Shown here one piece after another: positions 45,726-54,420 of a DNA stretch of 64,000 nt; position 1 is the stretch's first letter, and each line of letters opens with the position of its first letter. Location of the stretch: positions 124,001-188,000 of the forward strand of contig NZ_JACBNX010000007.1 in assembly GCF_013403875.1 (NCBI RefSeq), written 5' to 3'. This DNA comes from Burkholderia guangdongensis (lineage in GTDB: Bacteria; Pseudomonadota; Gammaproteobacteria; Burkholderiales; Burkholderiaceae). Under the pieces are notes generated by a model. The model worked only from the letters and a program-made list of their open reading frames with translations, was not told the origin of the DNA and made no database searches. The translations under genes were made by a program, and so were the position numbers.

Positions 45726-45773
45726 CCCACCGGCGCCGGGGGCATCCGCCCCACTGGCGCCGGAGGCGTCCGC
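45726..45773. repeat. 24-bp direct repeat, two copies
   Basis: CCCACCGGCGCCGGGGGC and its close variant start at 45726 and 45750, exactly 24 bp apart, in the gap between glsA and the monooxygenase gene. Confidence 0.65.
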
Positions 45774-45801
45774 CTCGATCCGCGCGCGCTTTGCCCCGAC
45801 A

Positions 45802-47301
45802 TCAACCCTGAAGCGGCTGTTCAGCGCGCGTGAGCGTGCGTTCGAACGCGGAAAGATCCGGCGCCGCCATCACATCCCTGAAGCGCGCATAGTTCCAGGG
45901 CCAGCTCGCGGGTACGCCTTCGCCGTCGAGATACCAGCTGTTGCAGCCCGATGCGAAGATCGTGTTCTTCGCGGCGGCAAGACGCGCCGCCTCGTACGCA
46001 TCGAGCGATTCCTGCTTCACGGAAATTTCGGTGCAGTCCCCGCGGCGCAGCCATTCGAGCAATTGCGCAATGTAGCCCCATTGCTTCTCCGCGACGTCGA
46101 TCAGCGAGAAGTTGCCGACAGGGCTCGTCGGGCCGTTGAGCATGAAGAAGTTCGGGAACTCGGGGATCGCGATCGCCAGATACGCGTGAGGCCGCTTGGC
46201 CCACACGTCGTCGAGACGCCGGCCATCGCGGCCGGTGATCTGCATCGGCCGCATGAACCGGTCGGCGTGGAAGCCGGATGCGAGAACCAGCACGTCGAGT
46301 TCGTGCAGCGTGCCGTCGCGCGTGAGCACGCCGTCTTTCGTGACGGTCTCGATGCCGTCGGTCACCAGTTCCGCGTTCGGGTGCTGGATCGCCTGATAGT
46401 AGTCCGGCGAGAAGATCAGGCGCTTGCACGCCGCCCGATAGTTGGGACGCAGCTTCTCGCGCAGCACGGGATCCTGCACGCTGCGTTCGAGGTTATCCAG
46501 CACGATCGCTTCGATCGTGGCGATTTCGGGCGAGCTCGCATCGGCCACGGCCGTCGTGAACCGCTCGACGTTCGCCAGGTAGGTCTCGTCGTTCTGCATG
46601 CGCTTGAGCAGCGCCGGATCGTCGCGAAACGCCTGCTTCTGCGCTTCGGTGAACGCGGGATTTTCGACCGGCATGATCCATTGCGCGGTGCGCTGGAACT
46701 GCTTGAGCTTGCCGGCCCGGCCGGCCAGCGCCGACACCAGTTGCACGCCGGTCGATCCGTTGCCGACGATGCCGATGCGCTTGCCGTCCAGCGCCACGGA
46801 GTGATCCCACCGTGCGCTGTGAAGCAGATGGCCGCCGAAGGTCTTCAGGCCGGGAATGTCCGGCGTGCGCGGGTGGTGCAGCACGCCGGTGGCCGCGATG
46901 ACCACGTCGGCCTCGTCGCGCACGCCGCTGGCCGTTTCCAGATGCCAGCGCCCGTCTTCGAATGCGCAGCGGGTCACCTCCTGCCCGAAGCGAATCAGTT
47001 CGTCGATCCTGTATTTGCGGGTCATGCGCTCGAAATAGTCCTGCACTTCGGCGCCCGGCGGCAATTGGCGCGTCCACTCGGCATTCGGCGCGAACGAGTA
47101 CGTGTAAGCGTGGGAGGGGACGTCGCAGGTCAGCCCTGGATACGTGTTTTCGCGCCACGTGCCGCCCACGCGCGAGGCCTTCTCGTAGATCGTCACGTTC
47201 CGGTATCCGGCTTCGAGCAGCTTGATGCCGCTCAGGATGCCTGACATGCCCGCACCGAGCACGACAATGCGCAGGTCGGGATGGGGGAGGGTTTGCGTCA
47301 T
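45802..47301 (-). CDS. Baeyer-Villiger-type flavin monooxygenase
   Basis: A 499-residue FAD/NADPH monooxygenase. The FAD site is GAGMSG at 16-21, the NADP site is GNGSTG at 180-185, and between them the class B fingerprint F-x-G-x-x-x-H-x-x-x-W-D is met by residues 155-166. Such enzymes insert oxygen next to a ketone to form an ester or lactone; a few act on aldehydes or heteroatoms. It is the last gene of a minus-strand operon after ThDP enzyme, LuxC-like and LuxE-like genes (33-bp gap), so its substrate is probably the ketone or aldehyde those make. Confidence 0.92.
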   Translation of the reverse strand: MTQTLPHPDLRIVVLGAGMSGILSGIKLLEAGYRNVTIYEKASRVGGTWRENTYPGLTCDVPSHAYTYSFAPNAEWTRQLPPGAEVQDYFERMTRKYRIDELIRFGQEVTRCAFEDGRWHLETASGVRDEADVVIAATGVLHHPRTPDIPGLKTFGGHLLHSARWDHSVALDGKRIGIVGNGSTGVQLVSALAGRAGKLKQFQRTAQWIMPVENPAFTEAQKQAFRDDPALLKRMQNDETYLANVERFTTAVADASSPEIATIEAIVLDNLERSVQDPVLREKLRPNYRAACKRLIFSPDYYQAIQHPNAELVTDGIETVTKDGVLTRDGTLHELDVLVLASGFHADRFMRPMQITGRDGRRLDDVWAKRPHAYLAIAIPEFPNFFMLNGPTSPVGNFSLIDVAEKQWGYIAQLLEWLRRGDCTEISVKQESLDAYEAARLAAAKNTIFASGCNSWYLDGEGVPASWPWNYARFRDVMAAPDLSAFERTLTRAEQPLQG

Positions 47302-47334
47302 GATGTCGTTCGTCCTTTTGAAGTGTGATTCGAA

Positions 47335-48756
47335 TCAGGGTTGCGTCGTCGAAAGCAGGAATTCGACGGCGCGGTCGTGTGCTTCGGGTGCGCCGGCGCA
47401 GTTGATCTTGTCGGTGCCGCCCTGTTGCTCGCTGTAGCGGCGCACGGTGCCTTCGATCCACGGGCCGTGACGCCCGCACTCGCACGGTTCGTCCCAGCCG
47501 CCGAGCGTGACTTCGTCGCCGCTGATCAGCCCGCCCCAGTAGGTGTCGGGGAGTAGATCGAGGTAAGCGAAGCGGCCGGTCTGGCGGCCTTCGCGCGGCA
47601 GGGCCTTACCCGTTTCGGGATCCAGAACGAACGGCACGAGCACCGGCGGCACGTGATAGTGGCCGTATTCGCAGCGCGGGCAACTGACCATCAGTTCGCT
47701 CATGCTGTAGAACTCGAACACGCGCTCGAAGCCGAGGAACGTGAAGATCCGTTCGCGGTAGTCGTCCGGAAGCGCGCGTCCCTTGCTGCCGCCGCCGCTC
47801 ATCAGCACGCTGCCCGGGCCGAACGCGTGGCGCACGCCCGCGGCCAGGGCCTCGTCGGCCCACTCGAACAGGATCGGCCAGACGGCGAACAGGCAGATGT
47901 CCTGGCCGCCGAAGCGCCGGATCGCCATGTCGAGAAACTGCTTCATCCGCTGCGGCCGCGCCTGTTCGCGCGCGGCGAATTCGTCGCGACGCGCGAGCAG
48001 CGCCGGCGACAATTCCAGCCGGCCCTGCTCGCCACGCGCTTCCGCGGCGCGCAGGCGTCCCGCCAGCGACGCGATGTCGGCGCTGAAGTAATCATCCGGA
48101 TACAGGAACAGCGCATTGTCGTCGCCGCCGGCCCACCGCTCGACCATCTGCGCGACGCCGCGATAGGTCGCGCCCGCCCCGTGCCGATAGCCCGGCTGGA
48201 CCATCGGCATCCGCGCGGCATGCAGGTCGGGGCCGGAATCCGGGCCATGCCAGTCGCGCACGCAGTGCGTGGTCAGGCGATTCGCTTCGATCCATTGCGA
48301 TGCCGTGCGCGGCACGAACGACAGCTTGCCGCTCGTGCCGAACGTGTGCAGCACGCGCAGGTCCGTGCTGTCGTCCAGCCGCTTGATCCAGCCGTCGATG
48401 CTGTCGACGCCGGCATGATCGACGCGGCTCAGGTCGCACGCGGTGAGACCGCCCAGCCAGCGCGTCAACCGGTCGAACTGGCCTCGCTCGACGATCGAGA
48501 ACGGATACGACTTGTAGACCGTATGCGGGAACAGCAGCGGCACCACGTCGTCGAGCGACGCGATGCGCGCGACGCGCTGTTCGTCGGCGAGCTTGCGCAG
48601 CACGGGAATGCGATCGCGCAGCGCATCGAAACGCCGTTGCGCGCCTTTCAGGTGAACGGCGTCGAGCTGCTCGCGCGTGAGCCGGAATCCGTCGTCATAG
48701 CGCGCGTCGATGTAGGACTTCGGTTCGTGCGTCAGGTGTTCGAAGAGAGTAGACAT
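47335..48756 (-). CDS. LuxE-like acyl-protein synthetase
   Basis: A 473-residue protein related to LuxE and phenylacetate-CoA ligase-like enzymes, which activate a carboxylic acid as an acyl-adenylate and hand it to a reductase. The nucleotide-binding HTFGTSGKLSFVPR lies near residue 142, and FEFYSMSELM near 350 corresponds to the acceptor loop YGxTE of ANL enzymes. The C-terminal part has cysteine pairs (SCPRCEYGH and CECGRHG) that may bind zinc and is longer than classical LuxE (about 370). Its ATG overlaps the LuxC-like stop as TGATG, the same gene pairing as in luminous bacteria, but no luciferase genes are present. Confidence 0.85.
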   Translation of the reverse strand: MSTLFEHLTHEPKSYIDARYDDGFRLTREQLDAVHLKGAQRRFDALRDRIPVLRKLADEQRVARIASLDDVVPLLFPHTVYKSYPFSIVERGQFDRLTRWLGGLTACDLSRVDHAGVDSIDGWIKRLDDSTDLRVLHTFGTSGKLSFVPRTASQWIEANRLTTHCVRDWHGPDSGPDLHAARMPMVQPGYRHGAGATYRGVAQMVERWAGGDDNALFLYPDDYFSADIASLAGRLRAAEARGEQGRLELSPALLARRDEFAAREQARPQRMKQFLDMAIRRFGGQDICLFAVWPILFEWADEALAAGVRHAFGPGSVLMSGGGSKGRALPDDYRERIFTFLGFERVFEFYSMSELMVSCPRCEYGHYHVPPVLVPFVLDPETGKALPREGRQTGRFAYLDLLPDTYWGGLISGDEVTLGGWDEPCECGRHGPWIEGTVRRYSEQQGGTDKINCAGAPEAHDRAVEFLLSTTQP

Positions 48757-50237
48757 CAGGACTCCTGCAAGGAATGGGCGCCGGCGGCGAGCTGCTCGAG
48801 CATCGCGGCGTCGCTGGTCTGCTCGACGATCCACTTGCACATGCGCCGCACCGGCTCGATGCCGTCCTGGGGCGTCGCGGCGTCCTCGAAGATCGCGGCG
48901 GCGCCGAGCGACACGAGCCGCTGCGCGCCCTGGAACGCGAGACGGTCGCGCAAACGGACTTTCAACGATTCGGGGTAGATGCCGATCGTCTGCGTGTACG
49001 CGCTGACCGAGCGCACGGCCACGTCCACGTCGTCGATCGGCACGAGGTTCGCGACCCGGCACGCGAGCGCGCGGGCAAAGTCGACCGGCGCATCGGTGCG
49101 CGAGACGATGATCGCGCCTTCGTTGTGACGGCCGCCGAATACCACGTATTCGTCGCTGGCGTAGCGCAGGCCGTCGATCTCGTCCTTGAGCGCCGCGTCG
49201 AACGCCTTGTGCGGCGTGCTCAGGTGCGGCGGCAACTGCTGCAGCGCGTCGAACGTGAGCCGTCCGAGCTGCTCGATGCGGGCGAGCCCGGCGTCGTCCG
49301 TGCCCGAGGTCACGTAGGCGACGCGGGCGTTGACGCACCCCTCCTGGTTCATCGCGCCGATGTCGAGGGCGAGCCGCCGCGCGACGTGCCGGAGCGTGTC
49401 GTCGCTGGCGAACGCGTCGGCACCGATGATGGTCGCGCTGTGCTTGGGGTCGAGCGTGATCAGGTCGAGCCCGGGCTGCAGGTAGCCGGAGATATGCCTG
49501 ATGCTCGCGAAACCGCCCCATGCGACAATTTTCTCCACCGCGCGCGGATCGTAGATGTCCCGCTCCACGCGCTCGTCTCCGCCTTTCCAGTACACGCTGC
49601 TGAGATGGCGCGTGAGCGGATGGTCGGGCGCCATGTCGACCATCGTCTGCGCAATGGCGGTCGCCGTCAGCGGATCGTTCGACGGCGTCTTGACGATCGC
49701 GTCCGAGCGCGTGAACGCGTTGCGGATCACCGTGCCGACGCCGACCATCGGCACGTTGCCGGCAATCACATGCACGCAGCGCGCACCGAACGCGCGGATG
49801 CGCGTGGGCTCGCCCGCATGCACGGTGGACGGTTGCGGCACCCATCCTTCCAGATAGTCGATCCCCACCAGCCTGTCGGCGGTTTCGCGTACCACGGCGG
49901 GCAGGAAGGAGGCCGGAATCGCCTCGTAGAAATAGCGCAGTATCGATTCCGACAGGCCGGACGTACGTCGCGACAATTCATACGCGGCCTGCAGGTGCGG
50001 GTTGCGATGGATGTCCAGGCGCTCGCCGAGGCGCGCGAGGTACGCGACGATATCCGCGAAGCGCAGCGCATGCAGGTCGGCCATCTGCGACGGATTGCGC
50101 AGCAGCAGGCTGGACAGGTGCGGCCTGACGTCGGGCACCGTAAAGCGCACGCCGTCATGGCGTCCGCCGAATTCCAGCGTGCAGTCGTCCAGCACCTGGC
50201 CGCGAATGACGATCGGCACGCGAAATGTCGTTTGCAT
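48756..50237 (-). CDS. LuxC-like acyl-CoA/acyl-enzyme reductase
   Basis: A 493-residue aldehyde-dehydrogenase-fold reductase of the LuxC family, which accepts an acyl group on a cysteine and reduces it with NADPH to the aldehyde. C301 in NQEGCVNARVAYV is the likely catalytic cysteine (near C286 in Vibrio harveyi LuxC); the cofactor region HVIAGNVPMVGVGTVIRN (about 145-165) is intact. The ATG at 50237 has AAGGAGTC upstream. Directly coupled to the LuxE-like gene, it forms a complete fatty acid reductase pair. Confidence 0.88.
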   Translation of the reverse strand: MQTTFRVPIVIRGQVLDDCTLEFGGRHDGVRFTVPDVRPHLSSLLLRNPSQMADLHALRFADIVAYLARLGERLDIHRNPHLQAAYELSRRTSGLSESILRYFYEAIPASFLPAVVRETADRLVGIDYLEGWVPQPSTVHAGEPTRIRAFGARCVHVIAGNVPMVGVGTVIRNAFTRSDAIVKTPSNDPLTATAIAQTMVDMAPDHPLTRHLSSVYWKGGDERVERDIYDPRAVEKIVAWGGFASIRHISGYLQPGLDLITLDPKHSATIIGADAFASDDTLRHVARRLALDIGAMNQEGCVNARVAYVTSGTDDAGLARIEQLGRLTFDALQQLPPHLSTPHKAFDAALKDEIDGLRYASDEYVVFGGRHNEGAIIVSRTDAPVDFARALACRVANLVPIDDVDVAVRSVSAYTQTIGIYPESLKVRLRDRLAFQGAQRLVSLGAAAIFEDAATPQDGIEPVRRMCKWIVEQTSDAAMLEQLAAGAHSLQES

Positions 50238-50294
50238 CAAATGACTCCTTCAAGGATGGCGGGCGTGGCTGCCGGTGCCCGTGGTTCGTCAGCG

Positions 50295-51920
50295 TCAGCC
50301 GAACATGCGGATCGGCGCCAGGCTGTCCAGGTCGACCTCGATCAGGTACGGCCCGTCCGCCGCCAGCGCGGCTTCGAATGCGTCGGCGAACGCATCGGCC
50401 GAACGGACCCGCGTGCCGGGCATGCCCATGGCCGCGGCCAGCGCGACGAAATCCGGCGTATGCAGGTCGACCGCGTACGGCCGTCCGGTGGTGATGCGCT
50501 GCAGGCCCTTGAGTACGCCGTAGCCGCCGTCGTTGAACACGCACAGCACGAGCGGCGCGCGCGTTTGCACGGCGGTGGCGATTTCCGCGAGATTGAGCAT
50601 CACGCCGCCGTCGCCGTGAATGACCAGCGTCTTCTTGCCGGTGCCGAGCGCCGCGCCGATCCCGATCGGCAACGCCGGACCGATCGCCAGCCCGGTGCTG
50701 TAGTGACCGATGCGCGGGCCGCGGATCGCCAGCAGGTAGTTGCCCCATGTGTTGGCGGTGATGGTGGCGTCGCAGACCACCGGGCTGTCGGCCGGGAGCA
50801 GGGTCTCGATCGTGTTGACGATGCGCTGGTGGTCGGGCCCGATCATCCGGCTCACGGCTTGTGCCAGCGCGTCGCGCACGTGCCGGGCGAGCGCGGCAAA
50901 TTCGCCGTCGACGTCGACCGGCGCCACGCGCGTCAGCAAGCCTTCGGCCGCGAGTCCGGCATCGGCCACGACGGCGAGCGCCGCCGGATAGTTGCGGCCG
51001 ATCACGCCCGCGTCTGCGTCGATGTGGATCAGGTTCTTCGGCATCGGCTGTTGCCAGTACTGGCTGGCGAGCGCCTGGAAGCGCGTGCCGATCGCGAGCA
51101 CCAGGTCGGCTTGCGACAGCAGGTCGTTGAAGGCGGGCAGATGGGTCTGGCATCCGACGTACAACGGATGGCCGGCCGGGAGCACGCCACGCCCGTTGAC
51201 GCTGCTCACGACCGGCGCGCCGACGCGTTCGGCCAGGCGGCGCACCGCGTCGGCGGCGTTCGCACTGACGCAGCCGCCGCCGATCCAGAGCAACGGCTTG
51301 CGGCTCTGGCCGATGCATCGCGCGACGGCGTCGAGCATCGCGTCGTCGGCCGGCAGCGGCGCTGGGGACGCGTATTCATGCGCGTCATGCGCGTGTCGTG
51401 GCAGCGATGCCAGCAGAAGATCCGTCGGAATTTCCACCGCGCCGGGTTGCGGGCGGCCGGTGCCGATGTCGGCCATCACGCGATGAATCGTCGCGACGAT
51501 GTCGCGCGCGTGCAGCACGCGTTCGCTGCGCCGCGTGACCGTGCGCAGCATCGCGAGTTGCTGGTCGGCATCGTGGATGAAGCCCTTGCCCTTGCCGAGA
51601 TAACGCGTATCGATCTGGGTCGTGATCAGCAGCACCGGGGACGACGCGAAGCCGGCCTCGTACAGGCCGTTGACGGCATTGACCGTGCCCGGCCCCGTGC
51701 TGACGATCGCGACACCGAGCTCGCCCGTCGCGCGCGCATAGCCATCGGCCGCATGCACGGCCCCTTGCTCGTGGCGCGTGCCGACCACGCGAATGTCGCC
51801 GTGGCGGCACAGCGCATCGTAGAGGCCGAGGTTGTGCTGGCTCGGGATGCCGAAGACGCACGATACGTTCGCGGCCTTCAGTGCGTGGTAGACGGCATCG
51901 CCGCCGGTCATGATCGACAT
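50295..51920 (-). CDS. thiamine diphosphate-dependent enzyme (acetolactate synthase-like)
   Basis: A 541-residue ThDP enzyme with the three domains of the POX/AHAS/benzoylformate decarboxylase group. E51 in HEQGAVHAADGYAR activates the cofactor; the central domain has LLWIGGGCVSANAADAV; the PP domain has GDGGVMLN followed by FNDGGYG for Mg-ThDP binding. No FAD-binding quinone-oxidase features are evident and it has no regulatory subunit nearby, so it is not housekeeping AHAS. It could decarboxylate a 2-oxo acid or join it to an aldehyde. It is the first gene of the operon; 57 bp separate it from the LuxC-like gene. Confidence 0.88.
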   Translation of the reverse strand: MSIMTGGDAVYHALKAANVSCVFGIPSQHNLGLYDALCRHGDIRVVGTRHEQGAVHAADGYARATGELGVAIVSTGPGTVNAVNGLYEAGFASSPVLLITTQIDTRYLGKGKGFIHDADQQLAMLRTVTRRSERVLHARDIVATIHRVMADIGTGRPQPGAVEIPTDLLLASLPRHAHDAHEYASPAPLPADDAMLDAVARCIGQSRKPLLWIGGGCVSANAADAVRRLAERVGAPVVSSVNGRGVLPAGHPLYVGCQTHLPAFNDLLSQADLVLAIGTRFQALASQYWQQPMPKNLIHIDADAGVIGRNYPAALAVVADAGLAAEGLLTRVAPVDVDGEFAALARHVRDALAQAVSRMIGPDHQRIVNTIETLLPADSPVVCDATITANTWGNYLLAIRGPRIGHYSTGLAIGPALPIGIGAALGTGKKTLVIHGDGGVMLNLAEIATAVQTRAPLVLCVFNDGGYGVLKGLQRITTGRPYAVDLHTPDFVALAAAMGMPGTRVRSADAFADAFEAALAADGPYLIEVDLDSLAPIRMFG

Positions 51921-51968
51921 GGAACGTCCTTTGCGCGGGTCAATCCGGAATGGGCTCGAATCGGGGCT

Positions 51969-51992
51969 CGCATTTAGGCCCGCATTTAGGCC
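51969..51992. promoter_or_regulatory. 12-bp direct repeat in the divergent promoter
   Basis: CGCATTTAGGCC occurs twice head to tail, 49 bp before the ThDP gene start and 160 bp before the divergent dehydrogenase gene. A related word, TTAGTGCATTTGG, lies at about 52072-52084. The repeats could bind the LuxR-family protein encoded two genes away, or simply be another short tandem array. Confidence 0.4.
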
Positions 51993-52152
51993 CAACTGGG
52001 AGGCGAACCCAGAATGCCAGCGTGCGGCGAGACCGACATCCGACAAATGAACTAGGCCGGCCGTGCGCCGCTTAGTGCATTTGGTGGATGCGCAACGGCA
52101 CGACGCCGGGCGACGATGGTGCTCCGACCAACCGGCACAGGAGACCGCCCCC

Positions 52153-53181
52153 ATGCTGAAGATCGTGCAAACCCTTGCGATGGATGGCGCGAGCGTCGCG
52201 CCCGCGGACTACCTGCCGGCGTTCGCGGCGAGGAATGTGGTGCCGGATTTCCGGGTGGTGCACTGCACCAGCGAGGATGCGCTGATCGACGCCTGCGCGG
52301 ACGCGGACATCGTGTTCGGGCAATGCAGCGTCCAGCGGTTCAGCCGGCGCGTGCTGTCCTCCCTTCGGGCCTGCCGGATGATCGTGAGCATGGGCATCGG
52401 CTTCGAGAACCTCGACCGCGAAGCGGCGATCGAAGCCGGCATCCTCGTGGCCAACGTTCCCGACTTCTGCCTGGAGGAGGTGGCCGATCACACGCTCGCG
52501 CTGATTCTGGCTTGCACGCGGCGGATCGTCGCGTTGCATGGCGCGGCGCGCGACGGGGGCGGCCACGATGCGATCCAGCGCCTGCGCCGGCATCATTGGC
52601 CGCGCATGAGCCGGCTTCGCGGCCGCACGCTCGGCCTGATCGGGTTCGGCGCCATTGCCCGGGCAGTGGTCCCCCGCGCGGCGGGGTTCGGCCTGAACGT
52701 CATCGCATGCGACCCGTACGTGGACGCGAACGCGATGGCGCTGGCCGGCGTCCGGGCGGTCTCGCAGGACGAACTGCTGGCCGATGCCGACATCGTGTCG
52801 CTGCACGTGCCGCTGAACGACGATAACCGGCATCTGCTGGGGGCCGCGGCGCTCGCGCGGATCAAGCCGGGGGCGATCGTCATCAATACGGGACGGGGCG
52901 GACTGATCGACCACGCGGCGCTGGCCGCCGCCTTGCGCGAGGGCACGGTGGCCGCCGCGGGGCTCGACGTGACCGAACCGGAGCCGCTGCCGCCGTCGCA
53001 CGATCTGTGGACCCTGGATCAGGTGGTCATCACACCGCATTCCGCGGGGATATCGCCGGAAGCGATGCGCGCGCTGGTGCAACGGCCGTGGCAGGAGACC
53101 CTGCGTTTGCTGGATGGCCAGTGGCCGTCAGGCTGGATCAACCCGGAGGCGAAGGCTGCGTATCAGGCGAGATGGCGTTGA
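52153..53181 (+). CDS. D-2-hydroxyacid dehydrogenase family protein
   Basis: A 342-residue NAD-dependent enzyme of the phosphoglycerate dehydrogenase/CtBP group. The cofactor motif is LGLIGFGAIARAV, and the catalytic triad is R248 (NTGRGGLID), E277 (DVTEPEPLP) and H296 (ITPHSAGIS). The long insertion ALHGAARDGGGHDAIQRLRR between the domains recalls the CtBP-like branch. Starting at the ATG at 52153, it is divergent from the ThDP/LuxC/LuxE/monooxygenase operon and followed 84 bp later by the LuxR-type regulator. A 2-oxo or 2-hydroxy acid or a related ketone is the probable substrate. Confidence 0.9.
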   Translation: MLKIVQTLAMDGASVAPADYLPAFAARNVVPDFRVVHCTSEDALIDACADADIVFGQCSVQRFSRRVLSSLRACRMIVSMGIGFENLDREAAIEAGILVANVPDFCLEEVADHTLALILACTRRIVALHGAARDGGGHDAIQRLRRHHWPRMSRLRGRTLGLIGFGAIARAVVPRAAGFGLNVIACDPYVDANAMALAGVRAVSQDELLADADIVSLHVPLNDDNRHLLGAAALARIKPGAIVINTGRGGLIDHAALAAALREGTVAAAGLDVTEPEPLPPSHDLWTLDQVVITPHSAGISPEAMRALVQRPWQETLRLLDGQWPSGWINPEAKAAYQARWR

Positions 53182-53265
53182 ACGCGCGTTTCGCGCATGC
53201 TCCGCTTGGACGATGCCGCCGGCGGGATCATCGGCCACCATTGAGCGTCGACCCCGCTACCGCCC

Positions 53266-54387
53266 ATGGCACACAACCTCGTCCGCCTGCTGGATGCCCT
53301 GTTCGCGAGCACGCTGGACACCCCGCCGTGGACAGCGTTCCTCGAGGCGATGGGGCGCTACATGCCGTGCCATCACCCGACGCTGGTCTTGCGCAAGCCG
53401 CGACCGGGCGATCCGGGCGTCGTCGTGTCGGCCGACGCGCATACCGATGCGATCGTCGCGTTGCAGGAGCGCGTGTTCCGGGATTCGCCGTTTCTGGAAC
53501 TGCCGCCGGGCAAGGTCTGCATCCTCAGCCAGATGATGAGCCGGACCGAACTGGCACGGCGCTTCCCCGTCTACCACGCGTATCTTCACGAGTACGGCGA
53601 CGTGATCGACCTGATCGGGCTCGATCTGGCGGAGCCCGCCACGGGGATGATCTTCCGCTTGCGCGGCTCGCGCCTGCAAGGCGAGGCATGTTTCGGGGAG
53701 GCGGAGCGCAGGTTCCTGGAAGCACTGGCGCCGCGCCTGCAAACCGCGTTCGCGATCTATGCGCGCCTCGCGCATCAACAGTACCGGTTGCGCGTGCTCG
53801 ACGACACGGCGGAGCAATTGACCGTCGGATGTCTGGTGCTGAACGAGGACGGCCGCGTGCTGCTGAAAAATGCGGTGGCCGACCGGTGGATCGAGCAGCA
53901 GGATGGCTTTGCGCTCCGGGAAGGGATGCTTCACTGCACGGATGCGCGAAGTGAATGGTCGATGCGCACGGCGCTCGCCAGGGTGGTGGCCGTTGGCGAC
54001 GAATCGAGGCACACGTCGCAGGTGTTCCGTGCGAGCCGCGGCGGCGGCGCGCAGTCCTGGAGCGTGCTGTGCCGGCCTTATGGCGTGCGCGCGGGGCTGG
54101 GCGAAAAGACCACGGCGGCCGTGCTGATGCTGATACGCGACGCGAACCTGCGGCCCGAAATCTCGGCGGGCGTGCTGATCGAACTGTTTGGGCTGACGCG
54201 GGCGGAAGCCGTGCTCGCCACGCGTCTGGTGCAGGGGGAGAGCGTGAAGGAAGCGTCGGCCTCGCTGGGCATTTCCCACTACACGGCGCGCGCGCAGCTT
54301 GCGGCCATCTTCGACAAGACCGACACGCACCGGCAGCCGCAATTGGTCAGCCACATTCTGCACACGGTGCACAATCTCTGGCCGTGA
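53266..54387 (+). CDS. LuxR-family transcriptional regulator
   Basis: A 373-residue regulator with a C-terminal LuxR helix-turn-helix (about 305-370; FGLTRAEAVLATRLVQGESVKEASASLGIS) and an N-terminal ~300 residues likely holding PAS-like sensor folds (EQLTVGCLVLNEDGRVLLKNAVA near 190). It has no acyl-homoserine-lactone-binding signature (the conserved Trp/Tyr/Asp set is not seen) and no receiver domain. Placed in the same direction after the hydroxyacid dehydrogenase, it is the most likely regulator of the LuxC/LuxE cluster. Confidence 0.85.
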   Translation: MAHNLVRLLDALFASTLDTPPWTAFLEAMGRYMPCHHPTLVLRKPRPGDPGVVVSADAHTDAIVALQERVFRDSPFLELPPGKVCILSQMMSRTELARRFPVYHAYLHEYGDVIDLIGLDLAEPATGMIFRLRGSRLQGEACFGEAERRFLEALAPRLQTAFAIYARLAHQQYRLRVLDDTAEQLTVGCLVLNEDGRVLLKNAVADRWIEQQDGFALREGMLHCTDARSEWSMRTALARVVAVGDESRHTSQVFRASRGGGAQSWSVLCRPYGVRAGLGEKTTAAVLMLIRDANLRPEISAGVLIELFGLTRAEAVLATRLVQGESVKEASASLGISHYTARAQLAAIFDKTDTHRQPQLVSHILHTVHNLWP

Positions 54388-54420
54388 TCGCATGCGGCTC
54401 GACCGTGCGAGCCGCTGCCG

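Noticed and set aside
47335-50237. A luminescence (lux) operon
   Set aside because: LuxC- and LuxE-like genes are present but luxA, luxB and luxD are absent, and the neighbours are ThDP enzyme and monooxygenase genes.
50295-51920. Housekeeping acetolactate synthase large subunit (ilvB)
   Set aside because: No small subunit or branched-chain biosynthesis genes are adjacent, and the operon context is that of LuxC/LuxE-like genes.
53266-54387. Quorum-sensing receptor of the acyl-homoserine-lactone type
   Set aside because: Only the DNA-binding part resembles LuxR; the sensor part lacks the recognisable lactone-binding pattern and no luxI-type synthase gene is present in the window.
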